A stretch of DNA of 18,219 nt from Flavobacteriaceae bacterium (GCA_023262245.1 JALRDC010000024.1:1-18219); one strand, 5' to 3'. Counted from the stretch's first letter, positions 6,873-14,300 are shown. The notes: generated by a model from the letters alone, not told the origin. Program-made: numbers and translations.

Positions 6873-8171
6873 ATGCTGACAAACTTTGTACAAGAACTGA
6901 GGTGGCGAGGCCTACTACACGACTTAATGCCCGATACAGAAAACTTTCTTCTGGAGCAGCCTACCAAAGGTTATATAGGATTTGATCCTACTGCCGATTC
7001 ACTCCACATCGGGAGTCTTGTTCAAATCATCATTCTCATGCATTTTCAAAGAGCAGGACACGCACCTATCGTCTTGGTTGGTGGTGCTACAGGCATGATT
7101 GGTGATCCATCAGGAAAGTCTGATGAACGCAATTTGTTGGATCAAGAAACTTTAGAAAAGAATTGTAAGGGGATACAAAAACAATTGGAACAATTTTTAA
7201 ATTTTGACCCCACAATACCCAATCCTGCAATTTTGGTAAATAATTATGATTGGATGAAATCCTATAGCCTTATTGAGTTTTCAAGAGATATAGGGAAACA
7301 CCTGACCGTTAACTATATGATGGCTAAAGAGTCTGTGAAAAAACGGCTCGGGGCAGAATCTAAAGTAGGGATGTCTTTTACTGAATTTACGTATCAGCTC
7401 TTACAAGGTTTTGATTTTTTGCATTTATACAAAACAAGGGACTGTAAGATCCAAATGGGCGGAAGCGATCAATGGGGAAACATTACAACAGGAACAGAAT
7501 TAATTAGAAGGAAAGAAGGGGGTAAGGCTTATGCCCTTACATGTCCCTTAATTAAAAAAGCAGATGGCACTAAATTTGGGAAAACTGAAGAGGGGAATGT
7601 TTGGCTAGATAAATCCCGAACTTCTCCCTACAAATTTTATCAGTTTTGGCTCAATACCTCGGACGAAGATGCCTTAAATTATATCAAAATTTTTACTTTT
7701 TTAGATGAAGCAGCAATTGAGAAAATCATCAAAGAACACGAAGAAGCACCCCATTTAAGATTTCTTCAAAAGACCATTGCAGAGGAAGTTACAAGCTTAG
7801 TGCATGGTAAAGAAGCCTTTCTAAAAGCCGTTGAAGCATCACAAATTTTATTTGGTAAAGCTACGGGTGAAGCTTTACAAAAACTTGATCCTGAAACTTT
7901 TTTAGAATTATTTGAAGGAGTACCACAGGCAGAAATTACTCGTGAAAAAATACAAACAGGGCTGGATATCATTGCTGCACTTGCATCTGATTCAGGATTT
8001 TTAAATTCTAATGGAGAAGCCCGTCGCGCTTTAAAAGAAAATGCAATATCAGTAAATCAATCCAAGGTTGATCAAGAATACACCATCGGAGAAAAAGATT
8101 TGATTGCAAATCAGTACGTTTTGTTACAACGCGGTAAAAAGAACTATTTCATTTTAAAGATTGCTTCTTAA
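6873..8171 (+). CDS. tyrS: Tyrosyl-tRNA synthetase
   Basis: A 432-residue class I aminoacyl-tRNA synthetase that charges tRNA-Tyr in the cytoplasm. Visible signatures are YIGFDPTADSLHIGSL with the HIGH-type motif HIGS at 45-48, VGGATGMIGDPSGKS (69-83), the tyrosine-pocket block MSFTEFTYQLLQGFDF (167-182), MGGSDQWGN (195-203) and the KMSKS-type loop KFGKT at 234-238. The C-terminal 70 residues form an S4-like RNA-binding domain ending in LLQRGKKNYFILKI. Length and order are those of the common bacterial TyrRS. The gene stands alone, divergent from the epimerase gene, and shares a 4-base stop overlap (TTAA) with the convergent LuxE-like gene. No T-box-like leader is present: the gap to the divergent gene is only 74 bases. 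Confidence 0.97.
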   Translation: MLTNFVQELRWRGLLHDLMPDTENFLLEQPTKGYIGFDPTADSLHIGSLVQIIILMHFQRAGHAPIVLVGGATGMIGDPSGKSDERNLLDQETLEKNCKGIQKQLEQFLNFDPTIPNPAILVNNYDWMKSYSLIEFSRDIGKHLTVNYMMAKESVKKRLGAESKVGMSFTEFTYQLLQGFDFLHLYKTRDCKIQMGGSDQWGNITTGTELIRRKEGGKAYALTCPLIKKADGTKFGKTEEGNVWLDKSRTSPYKFYQFWLNTSDEDALNYIKIFTFLDEAAIEKIIKEHEEAPHLRFLQKTIAEEVTSLVHGKEAFLKAVEASQILFGKATGEALQKLDPETFLELFEGVPQAEITREKIQTGLDIIAALASDSGFLNSNGEARRALKENAISVNQSKVDQEYTIGEKDLIANQYVLLQRGKKNYFILKIAS

Positions 8172-9151
8172 AGCACCATTAGATTACAACCTCTTATTTC
8201 TGCATGGTCAAATCTTCCCAAGACTTCAAAACTCCCATCATCGTAACATTTTCCTAAATCTTGAGTTGCTATAAATGCACAAGAATCAATATTTGCTAAG
8301 TCAATAATGTTTAAAGCGCCTGATTTATTGGATTTCATTAACTCAAAGGGATCTTCAACGGAGCGCGTCATGACACGCATCCATGGAGGACAATTGAAAA
8401 GACCATTTTTTTGAGAATAAGCTTGACTTAAGAGTTCGGTCATTCCATATTCAGAGTGAATTTGGGTTACTCCATAAGCTTCTTTTAGTTTTTCATGTAA
8501 GGCGGAACGAATCCATTCTTTCCGCATTCCCTTCATGCCTCCTGTTTCCATAATGATAGTATGCTTCAGATTCCAGGAATATTTTTCGGCACCTTCCAAA
8601 AGTGCAAAGCTAACTCCCAGCAGTATTGTTTTTTGGCCTTTATTTTCCAATTTGTTTAATTGGATTCTTAAGGCATCCCAATCATCTAAATAAAAGCCAC
8701 TATCTGGATTTTTAGTTTTTTTTATCAATTGATCTGCCATGTAGACTAGAGAGGAATTTCCTCGCTCTAGGTAGGAGGGTAGTAAGGCCAGTAGTACATA
8801 ATCTTCAATAGCTCCATAAAAATGTGCAAAGCCCTTTTCAAAACTCTTGCTATAGAGTTGTAAACTATTTACCGGATGTAAGGAAGCTTTTTGTCCTGTG
8901 GTTTTACTGGAGGCAAAAGTGATTTCAGGAGGTTTTTTTGAGGTGTTTAAATTATGCGTTTTAAAAAATTGAATGGGGAGAAAGGGGAGTTCATCAACCG
9001 TTCTTATTTCACTAGGATTTACATTTATTAAATCACAATAAGAACGATAAACAGGGTTTTGTTCGTATTGATATTCAAATAGCCGCAACGCATGATTTTC
9101 AAAAGCTTCCTGATTACCAATGGTATCAAAGCTCGTTAGTGCATCCCTCAT
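8168..9151 (-). CDS. LuxE-like acyl-protein synthetase (acyl-adenylate ligase family)
   Basis: A 327-residue protein of the LuxE/acyl-protein synthetase family, relatives of acyl-adenylating ligases. In luminous bacteria LuxE activates fatty acids for reduction to aldehyde. Seen here are FLPIQFFKTHNL, an ATP-loop-like FASSKTTGQKASLHP (about 79-93), METGGMKGMRKEWIR (about 203-217) and HSEYGMTELLSQAYS (about 233-247), the typical second adenylation block. It ends with DLGKCYDDGSFEVLGRFDHAEIRGCN. No lux or acyl-reductase gene is nearby, so bioluminescence is not implied; an acyl transfer role in envelope or cofactor chemistry is possible. I chose the ATG at 9151 over an upstream in-frame TTG at 9160 because that TTG is part of a TAnnTTTG box. 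It lies 26 bases after the mini sorting-domain gene on the same strand. Confidence 0.85.
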   Translation of the reverse strand: MRDALTSFDTIGNQEAFENHALRLFEYQYEQNPVYRSYCDLINVNPSEIRTVDELPFLPIQFFKTHNLNTSKKPPEITFASSKTTGQKASLHPVNSLQLYSKSFEKGFAHFYGAIEDYVLLALLPSYLERGNSSLVYMADQLIKKTKNPDSGFYLDDWDALRIQLNKLENKGQKTILLGVSFALLEGAEKYSWNLKHTIIMETGGMKGMRKEWIRSALHEKLKEAYGVTQIHSEYGMTELLSQAYSQKNGLFNCPPWMRVMTRSVEDPFELMKSNKSGALNIIDLANIDSCAFIATQDLGKCYDDGSFEVLGRFDHAEIRGCNLMVL

Positions 9152-9157
9152 AGGTTG

Positions 9158-9165
9158 CAAAATTA
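9158..9165 (-). promoter_or_regulatory. Putative -7 box for the LuxE-like gene
   Basis: On the minus strand TAATTTTG is a full match to TAnnTTTG, followed by CAACCT and the ATG at 9151. It overlaps the alternative TTG start. No clear TTG lies 17-23 bases upstream, and the gene may also be read from the promoter of the upstream sorting-domain gene. Confidence 0.3.
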
Positions 9166-9177
9166 ACTAAAAGATTT

Positions 9178-9519
9178 TTAGGGAACGACCAATCGTTTGA
9201 GCCCCTTTTGACCTTCTTGCTCTAAAAGAAAGATATAAATACCTGTATTTAATTCATCTAAAAAAATACGATCTTCATAAGTATCATTGATGTATTTTTT
9301 TTCACCCAAGACATCATATATTTCGATATGTTTAAGAGCATCACTAGAACTTTCGATGTTAAGAATCTTATTTTTTAAAGGATTTGGAAAAATTGTGAAT
9401 TTCAAACTATCTGAAGTTTGAAGTCCGAATTCAGGCGCTAGTTTGTCATGTCTCATACTAGATATAGAAAAGACTAAAAAAAAGCTTGTGCAAAAAAGTA
9501 AAGAAAATCGAAGTTTCAT
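9178..9519 (-). CDS. Minimal secreted protein with type IX secretion sorting domain (type A)
   Basis: A 113-residue protein made almost entirely of two export signals. An N-terminal signal peptide (about 1-21: a lysine and arginine, then a phenylalanine/leucine-rich core) is followed by only about 20 residues. Then comes a complete type A type IX secretion C-terminal domain: FTIFPNPLKNKILNI at 41-55, HIEIYDVLGEKKY at 64-76, FLDELNTGIYIFLLE at 86-100 and GLKRLVVP at 106-113. Such domains normally sit at the end of large secreted enzymes or adhesins and guide them through the outer membrane. Here there is no cargo. It is transcribed toward the LuxE-like gene, 26 bases away, and is divergent from the response-regulator gene. 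The domain is confidently recognised; the role is unknown. Confidence 0.85.
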   Translation of the reverse strand: MKLRFSLLFCTSFFLVFSISSMRHDKLAPEFGLQTSDSLKFTIFPNPLKNKILNIESSSDALKHIEIYDVLGEKKYINDTYEDRIFLDELNTGIYIFLLEQEGQKGLKRLVVP

Positions 9520-9600
9520 TTAGGGCTTAAAACGCAGCTAATTTATAAATTTATTATGATAATTAATACTTACATAACATTATAAACTTTAATAAAGTGT

Positions 9601-9608
9601 TAATTTTA
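9601..9608 (+). promoter_or_regulatory. Possible -7 box for the response regulator gene
   Basis: TAATTTTA matches TAnnTTTG except for the last base and lies 13 bases before the ATG at 9622. TTA (9580-9582) stands 18 bases upstream in place of the usual TTG. The 102-base divergent gap is very AT-rich, so confidence is low. Confidence 0.22.
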
Positions 9609-9621
9609 GGCTTTAGACCAT

Positions 9622-10311
9622 ATGGAAAAAGAAGACATCAAAATTCTTTTAGTAGATGATGAACCTGATATCATTGAGATATTACGGTTTAATCTTGAAC
9701 AAAAAGGCTATAAAATATTTACAGCAAGTGACGGCCAAGAGGCGATCAAAGTTGCAGAAAAAGAATTTCCCCACCTAATTATTATGGATGTGATGATGCC
9801 AAACTTAGATGGAATTGAAGCTTGCGAGCGCTTACGCCAAGACAGCCGTTTTGCCGATACCATCATCATGTTTCTTACAGCTAGGGGAGAAGACTATTCT
9901 TATGTTGCGGCTTTTGACGCAGGAGCAGACGATTATGTTACAAAACCCATAAAGCCAAAAGTTTTAATTTCTAAGGTTAAAGGACTTCTTCGCAGATTCA
10001 AAGAAAAGGATTCTAATAAAGCACTTGCTTTCGATGGTCTCATTATTGATCGAGATGCCTACAAAGTAACATTGAACGGAAAAGAACTTTCTTTACCTAG
10101 AAAAGAATTTGAACTACTTTATCTTTTAGCCTCTGTTTCTGGAAAAGTATTTAGTAGAGAACTTATTATGGAAAAAGTTTGGGGAGGAGATGTAATTGTG
10201 GGAGACCGAACAATAGACGTCCACATTCGTAAGTTAAGAGAAAAAATAGGGGATCAATACTTTAAAACGATAAAGGGAATTGGGTATAAGTTTGTTGAAC
10301 CTCAGAAATAA
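9622..10311 (+). CDS. OmpR/PhoB-family response regulator
   Basis: A 229-residue two-component response regulator. The receiver domain (about 6-120) has the acidic pair D12/D13 in LLVDDEPDIIE, the phospho-acceptor D56 in IIMDVMMPN, the switch threonine region FLTARGE (84-90) and K108 in YVTKPIKPK. A winged-helix DNA-binding domain of the OmpR/PhoB type (about 130-227) carries LPRKEFELLYLLAS, GDRTIDVHIRKLREKIG and IKGIGYKF. It is followed 6 bases later by its probable partner histidine kinase. Among OmpR-type proteins it resembles the PhoB-like regulator found in most Bacteroidota, which makes phosphate response a guess, not a finding; no pst or pho genes are in the window. Confidence 0.94.
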   Translation: MEKEDIKILLVDDEPDIIEILRFNLEQKGYKIFTASDGQEAIKVAEKEFPHLIIMDVMMPNLDGIEACERLRQDSRFADTIIMFLTARGEDYSYVAAFDAGADDYVTKPIKPKVLISKVKGLLRRFKEKDSNKALAFDGLIIDRDAYKVTLNGKELSLPRKEFELLYLLASVSGKVFSRELIMEKVWGGDVIVGDRTIDVHIRKLREKIGDQYFKTIKGIGYKFVEPQK

Positions 10312-10317
10312 GCATTT

Positions 10318-11376
10318 GTGAGTATTATTAAATTTAATAAAACTAGTTTTTATTTATCCCTATCCATCGCGCTTTTTTGTTCTGTAGTTGTTTGTTCTAC
10401 AGCTTATTTTTTATTTGATTTTTCCCTAATTCAATTGGTTTTTTTTGCTGGGATCACTGCCTTCAGCATTTTAATTTTTACCTACTTTATTTTACTTAAT
10501 CATTTTGAGAATTACATGATCAAAAGAGTAAGTGAGTTGTACAAGAGCTTGTTCCCATCAACTACATCAACTTCTATAGTAAAAACGGCCTCGGACATTG
10601 ACTTATTGACGCGAAATTTAAAAAAACTCAATTCTGATAAAAATTTGGAAATTGAAATTTTAAAAAATCAAGAAAATTACCGCAAAGAATTTATCGGAAA
10701 TATAGCTCATGAATTAAAAACCCCTTTGTTTACGATTCAAGGCTATGTTCTAACTCTATTAGAAGGCGGGGTAGAGGATAAAAAAATTATCAAAAAATAC
10801 TTGAAACAAACCTCAAAAGGAGTGGATCGATTGAGTTATATCATCAAAGATTTAGATCTTATTACCAAGTTTGAATCTGGGATGGCAAAATTGGACTTAA
10901 AGACCTTCGATGTGTTAAAAACAATTGAAAACGTTTTCGAATTACTCGATATGCAAGCGGTCAAAAATAGAATCACTTTGAAGCTTGATAAACCCTATCC
11001 AGACCCCATCTTTGTTTGTGCTGATGAGGAACGGATTCAACAAGTCATTACTAATTTAGTTATGAACTCCATAAAATATGGGATTGATAGAGGTATTACA
11101 GAGGTGCGTGTCGAGACACTTGAAGAAAATAAAATTTTAATTCGAATTTCGGATAACGGAGAAGGCATCGATAAGGAACATTTACCGCGACTTTTTGAAC
11201 GCTTTTATCGAGTGGAAAAAACAAGAAATCGCAAACTTGGAGGTTCTGGACTAGGATTATCTATAGTCAAGCACATTATTGATGCCCACAATGAAAAAAT
11301 ATTTGTAGAAAGCCAAACTGATGTGGGTTCTGAATTTTCATTCACCCTGCCAGCGAGGGAAAATGGACTGAAATAA
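10318..11376 (+). CDS. Sensor histidine kinase (PhoR-like), partner of the upstream regulator
   Basis: A 352-residue membrane histidine kinase. Two N-terminal helices (about 11-33 and 37-60) are separated by only a few residues, so there is almost no periplasmic sensor. A linker leads to the dimerisation H-box FIGNIAHELKTPLFTIQGY with phospho-acceptor H131. The ATPase domain shows DEERIQQVITNLVMNSIKYG (N-box), ISDNGEGIDKEHLPRLFERF (G1/F) and GGSGLGLSIVKHIIDAH (G2), complete and apparently active. The start is a GTG at 10318, six bases after the regulator stop; I see no earlier in-frame start. Absence of an external sensing loop suggests it detects a membrane signal or a partner protein, as in short PhoR-type kinases. 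Confidence 0.93.
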   Translation: MSIIKFNKTSFYLSLSIALFCSVVVCSTAYFLFDFSLIQLVFFAGITAFSILIFTYFILLNHFENYMIKRVSELYKSLFPSTTSTSIVKTASDIDLLTRNLKKLNSDKNLEIEILKNQENYRKEFIGNIAHELKTPLFTIQGYVLTLLEGGVEDKKIIKKYLKQTSKGVDRLSYIIKDLDLITKFESGMAKLDLKTFDVLKTIENVFELLDMQAVKNRITLKLDKPYPDPIFVCADEERIQQVITNLVMNSIKYGIDRGITEVRVETLEENKILIRISDNGEGIDKEHLPRLFERFYRVEKTRNRKLGGSGLGLSIVKHIIDAHNEKIFVESQTDVGSEFSFTLPARENGLK

Positions 11377-11415
11377 AGAGAGTGCAAATTTCCCTACTTT
11401 TACCAAAAAAAAACC

Positions 11416-12084
11416 GTGGGGAGTAAAAACAAGTTGAAACGCTTTAGAGAAAATGAAACTTTTTCTAATGTAATCCAACCCGAACGTGAGATCGTAAACA
11501 AAGAGGCTTTTTCCCTTAAAGGAAAATGGAACTCAACTTTTTTTAAAAATGACAACCCTATCGTATTGGAATTGGGTTGTGGAAAAGGGGAATATACAAT
11601 TCATCTCGCTCAGAAACACCTAAATCGTAATTATATCGGGATCGATATAAAAGGAGCCAGGTTTTGGAGAGGAGCCAAAACTGCTTTAGAAAAAAACCTT
11701 ACAAATGTTGCTTTCCTGAGAACTCAAATTGAACTGATCAGGCATTGCTTTGCAGAAAATGAGGTCGATGAAATTTGGATCACCTTCCCCGATCCACAAA
11801 TCAAATACAAAAGAACCAAACACCGACTTACCCATCCGAACTTACTTATGGATTATAAAAAAGTTTTAAAACCCCACGGAATGCTTCACCTCAAAACCGA
11901 TAGTGAATTTTTATTTGGGTATACACTTGGTGTGGTCTCTCAAATGGGGGAAATTCAATATGCACATCATGACATTTACAATAATAGCGATGCTCCAGAA
12001 CACGCTAAAGGGATTCAAACTTTTTATGAACAGCAATTTTTGGAACAAGGTAAGGCCATAACATACATGCAATTTAGATTGTAA
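11416..12084 (+). CDS. trmB: tRNA (guanine-N7)-methyltransferase
   Basis: A 222-residue TrmB-family enzyme that uses S-adenosylmethionine to form m7G46 in the variable loop of tRNAs. The SAM site is VLELGCGKGEYTIHLA (50-65), followed by NYIGIDIKGARFWRGA (72-87), the family-specific ITFPDPQIKYKRTKHRLTHP (121-140) and a C-terminal core around GMLHLKTDSEFLFGY. The start is a GTG at 11416; reading from it gives MGSKNKLKRFRENETF, the standard flavobacterial TrmB beginning, which settles the choice. A TACTTTTA box (11395-11402) lies 13 bases upstream, so an internal promoter is possible, but the gene is only 39 bases after the kinase gene. Two bases separate it from the next gene. Confidence 0.95.
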   Translation: MGSKNKLKRFRENETFSNVIQPEREIVNKEAFSLKGKWNSTFFKNDNPIVLELGCGKGEYTIHLAQKHLNRNYIGIDIKGARFWRGAKTALEKNLTNVAFLRTQIELIRHCFAENEVDEIWITFPDPQIKYKRTKHRLTHPNLLMDYKKVLKPHGMLHLKTDSEFLFGYTLGVVSQMGEIQYAHHDIYNNSDAPEHAKGIQTFYEQQFLEQGKAITYMQFRL

Positions 12085-12086
12085 TA

Positions 12087-12422
12087 ATGAAGGAAGATTC
12101 TTTTTTCCTTAAAGTATATCAAGTAGTACGTAAAATTCCATATGGGAAGGTTACTTCTTATGGTGCAATTGCAAAATATTTGGGAGCAGGAAGGAGTGCT
12201 CGAATGGTAGGCTGGGCGATGAATGCCTCTCATAACGACCCCTCTGTACCAGCGCATAGAGTAGTAAACAAAAAAGGTTTGCTTACAGGAAAACACCATT
12301 TTGGAGGAAGTAATATTATGCAGCAACTTTTGGAAAATGAGGGCATTAAAATTATAGATAATCAAATTCAAAATTTAGAAACCCACTATTGGGATCCGCA
12401 AGTGGAACTCCCTCCCTTTTAA
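12087..12422 (+). CDS. Alkyltransferase-like protein (MGMT family, no active-site Cys)
   Basis: A 111-residue protein matching the DNA-binding domain of O6-methylguanine-DNA methyltransferases: VYQVVRKIPYGKVTSYGAIA (10-29), AGRSARMVGWAMN (34-46) and the active-site motif, which reads PAHRVV (55-60) in place of PCHRVV. Ala56 replaces the alkyl-accepting cysteine, so direct repair is impossible. Cys-less members, the alkyltransferase-like proteins, bind O6-alkylguanine and flag it for nucleotide excision repair; the better known ones have Trp here. Length (about 100-110 residues) also fits this subgroup. It starts 2 bases after trmB and is very likely in the same transcript; no repair gene lies beside it. 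Confidence 0.9.
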   Translation: MKEDSFFLKVYQVVRKIPYGKVTSYGAIAKYLGAGRSARMVGWAMNASHNDPSVPAHRVVNKKGLLTGKHHFGGSNIMQQLLENEGIKIIDNQIQNLETHYWDPQVELPPF

Positions 12423-12454
12423 AAAGATTCGCTTTCGATATTGAATCCTTAGCA

Positions 12455-12477
12455 GTATATTTGCACTATTAGAAGGA
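12455..12477 (+). promoter_or_regulatory. Putative -7 box and Shine-Dalgarno-like site upstream of mrp
   Basis: TATATTTG (12455-12462) is a full match to the Bacteroidota -7 box and could start a transcript just inside the 59-base gap before mrp. The -33 region has no TTG at standard spacing. AAGGAG (12472-12477) lies a few bases before the ATG at 12482, the only strong Shine-Dalgarno-like sequence I noticed in the window; in Bacteroidota such sites are usually absent and weakly used. Confidence 0.4.
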
Positions 12478-12481
12478 GTTC

Positions 12482-13621
12482 ATGAAAATCACCAAAGAAG
12501 CCGTATTTAATGCCTTAAAAACAATAACTCTCCCTGGAGAAGGTGAAAACATTGTTGACAAAGGAGTCGTATCTAATGTGATGATTTTTGGTGATCAAAT
12601 AGACATTGATATCCAACTGCAAAACCCAAGTTTACAAGCTCGTAAGAAGCTAGAGGTAACCATTTTAAAAACTATTCATGAACAGATTTACGAAAAAGCA
12701 AAAATTAAAGTCAACGTAAAAGTAATCACACCACCAAAAGCAACGGAATCGGAACCCATTAAAGGGAAACTTATACCAGGAATTGAAAATATTATAGCAA
12801 TTTCTTCAGGAAAAGGGGGCGTAGGTAAATCTACTGTTACGGCTAATATTGCTGCTACGCTGGCGCAGATGGGTTGTAAAGTAGGAGTATTAGACGCAGA
12901 TATTTACGGTCCTTCCATACCCACCATGTTCGATGTTGAGGGAGAACGCCCTTTGTCGGTTGAGGTTGACGGGAAATCAAAAATGAAACCCATTGAAAAT
13001 TATGGAGTAAAAGTACTTTCCATAGGGTTTTTTACCAAACCGGAACAAGCAGTAATTTGGCGAGGACCAATGGCTGCAAAAGCATTAAATCAAATGATTT
13101 TTGACGCAGCTTGGGGGGAATTAGATTTTTTGTTGATTGATTTACCTCCTGGAACAGGGGATATTCATTTGAGTATTGTTCAAGCACTTCCTATAAACGG
13201 TGCAATAGTAGTAAGTACTCCTCAAAATGTTGCTTTGGCAGACGCTAAGAAAGGAATTGCAATGTTTCAACAGGAAAACATTCAGGTTCCCGTATTAGGA
13301 GTTGTTGAAAACATGAGTTATTTTACCCCCGCTGAACTACCCAATAATAAATATTTCATTTTTGGAGAACGCGGTGCAGAATATTTAGCAAAAGACAAGA
13401 AAGTTCCATTTTTAGGTGCTTTGCCACTGGTACAAAGTGTTCGGGAAGCGGCAGATTTTGGTCGACCTGCCTGTCTTCAAGAAAACACTACTATTGCAGA
13501 TGAATTTGTTGAGATTACTAAAAATCTAGTTTCTCAGGTGGTGCACAGAAATAAAAATTTACCTCCTACAAAAGCAGTAGAAATTACTAATTTAGTTGGC
13601 TGTGAAGCTATAAAAACATGA
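12482..13621 (+). CDS. mrp: Mrp/ApbC-type iron-sulfur cluster carrier ATPase
   Basis: A 379-residue P-loop ATPase of the Mrp/ApbC/Nbp35 family, which carry and insert Fe-S clusters. The N-terminal 85 residues form a MIP18 (DUF59) domain with LKTITLPGEGENIVDKGVVS. The ATPase starts at about 103 with the deviant Walker A IAISSGKGGVGKSTVTANIA (106-125), then VLDADIYGPSIPTMF (137-150) and LLIDLPPGTGD, switch II-like. The CxxC that usually holds the bridging cluster after VENMSYF is missing: the sequence reads VVENMSYFTPAELPNNKYF. A lone Cys sits near the C-terminus in LVGCEA. The start codon follows a Shine-Dalgarno-like site, and the stop overlaps the NifU-like gene as ATGA, consistent with a functional block of Fe-S genes. 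Confidence 0.93.
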   Translation: MKITKEAVFNALKTITLPGEGENIVDKGVVSNVMIFGDQIDIDIQLQNPSLQARKKLEVTILKTIHEQIYEKAKIKVNVKVITPPKATESEPIKGKLIPGIENIIAISSGKGGVGKSTVTANIAATLAQMGCKVGVLDADIYGPSIPTMFDVEGERPLSVEVDGKSKMKPIENYGVKVLSIGFFTKPEQAVIWRGPMAAKALNQMIFDAAWGELDFLLIDLPPGTGDIHLSIVQALPINGAIVVSTPQNVALADAKKGIAMFQQENIQVPVLGVVENMSYFTPAELPNNKYFIFGERGAEYLAKDKKVPFLGALPLVQSVREAADFGRPACLQENTTIADEFVEITKNLVSQVVHRNKNLPPTKAVEITNLVGCEAIKT

Positions 13622-13869
13622 TTATGGATTCCAAAGAAATAGAATCTAAGGTTCTCGAAGCTCTAGAAGAAATCAGACCCTTTTTAAAATCTGATGGGGG
13701 GGATATTTCCCTCGTTTCGATTGAAGAAGAAAAGCATGTGAAAGTGCAACTGCATGGAGCCTGTGCAGGATGTTCCGTCAATCAAATGACTTTAAAATCC
13801 GGAGTGGAAATGACCATTAAAAAACACCTACCTCAAATTGAATCTGTTACCAGCATAGACCCCACTTAA
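13618..13869 (+). CDS. NifU-like C-terminal domain iron-sulfur scaffold
   Basis: An 83-residue protein corresponding to the stand-alone NifU C-terminal (Nfu) domain, which assembles or carries a cluster between two subunits. Signatures are VLEALEEIRPFLKSDGGDIS (12-31), the cluster motif C49-x2-C52 in GACAGCSVNQMTLKSGVE and a terminal helix typical of the family. The ATG at 13618 overlaps the mrp stop by 4 bases; a second in-frame ATG at 13624 is possible, but the first keeps the coupling. It is followed without any gap by a ferredoxin gene. Together the three genes look like a cluster assembly, carrier and electron-donor unit; the partnership is inferred from position. Confidence 0.93.
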   Translation: MIMDSKEIESKVLEALEEIRPFLKSDGGDISLVSIEEEKHVKVQLHGACAGCSVNQMTLKSGVEMTIKKHLPQIESVTSIDPT

Positions 13870-14193
13870 ATGAGTCAAGACATTACCATTCACTTAACTG
13901 ATCGTGAAGGAAAATTACATGAATTAACAGCACCCACAGACATGCAACTCAACCTAATGGAGTTGTGTAAAGCTTACGAATTTCCCATTGAGGGGACTTG
14001 TGGCGGTATGGCCTTGTGCGCCTCCTGTCAATGTTATATCACAAGCGAGCATAAACTTCCTGAGCGATCTGAAGATGAGGAGGCAATGCTTTCTGAGGCA
14101 TTTCACGTTCAAGAGAACAGTCGTTTGGGTTGCCAAATTTATCTTACTCAAGAATTAAATGGTTTATGCGTGACCTTAGCTCCCAAAGAATAA
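13870..14193 (+). CDS. 2Fe-2S ferredoxin (adrenodoxin type)
   Basis: A 107-residue ferredoxin with the cluster pattern C44-x5-C50-x2-C53 and a fourth ligand at C88: EGTCGGMALCASCQCY and SRLGCQIYL. This spacing is that of vertebrate/adrenodoxin-type 2Fe-2S ferredoxins, including bacterial Fdx proteins that give electrons during Fe-S cluster assembly. A fifth cysteine, C55, sits two residues after the third ligand. The acidic stretch LPERSEDEEAMLSEAF (63-78) fits the partner-binding helix of the family. The ATG touches the stop codon of the NifU-like gene, so it is certainly in the same operon. No gene follows on the transcript for 163 bases, and a weak hairpin lies just downstream. Confidence 0.93.
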   Translation: MSQDITIHLTDREGKLHELTAPTDMQLNLMELCKAYEFPIEGTCGGMALCASCQCYITSEHKLPERSEDEEAMLSEAFHVQENSRLGCQIYLTQELNGLCVTLAPKE

Positions 14194-14219
14194 TTTTAAA
14201 GAAGGGAAATTCAAGTCTT

Positions 14220-14237
14220 TGTTTTAAATGTAAAACA
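14220..14237 (+). terminator. Weak AT-rich hairpin downstream of the Fe-S gene block
   Basis: TGTTTTA-AATG-TAAAACA forms a 7-base-pair stem with a 4-base loop 26 bases after the ferredoxin stop. Adding a bulge allows AAG/CTT to extend the stem, and a T-rich stretch follows. The stem has one GC pair, so it would be a weak terminator at best. Confidence 0.28.
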
Positions 14238-14287
14238 CTTTATTTGATTCGAAAGAATTAAAAACTATTTTTGACTGATAAAAGATG

Positions 14288-14300
14288 TTTTAGCCTAAAA
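14288..14300. promoter_or_regulatory. Palindrome in the amylase upstream region
   Basis: TTTTAG-C-CTAAAA is a perfect 13-base palindrome with a one-base centre, 56 bases before the amylase start, within a 163-base gap that is otherwise empty apart from the hairpin at 14220-14237. Size and position suit a dimeric repressor or activator site. AT-rich DNA produces such palindromes by chance, so it is only a candidate. Confidence 0.25.

Noticed and set aside
9152..9160. In-frame TTG start adding three residues to the LuxE-like protein
   Set aside because: The TTG is part of a TAATTTTG box on the same strand and an ATG lies three codons later; the ATG is the simpler start.
9588..9600. ACTTT-AAT-AAAGT inverted repeat upstream of the response regulator gene
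   Set aside because: Short arms in very AT-rich DNA; not distinguishable from chance and not placed in a convincing way relative to the possible promoter.
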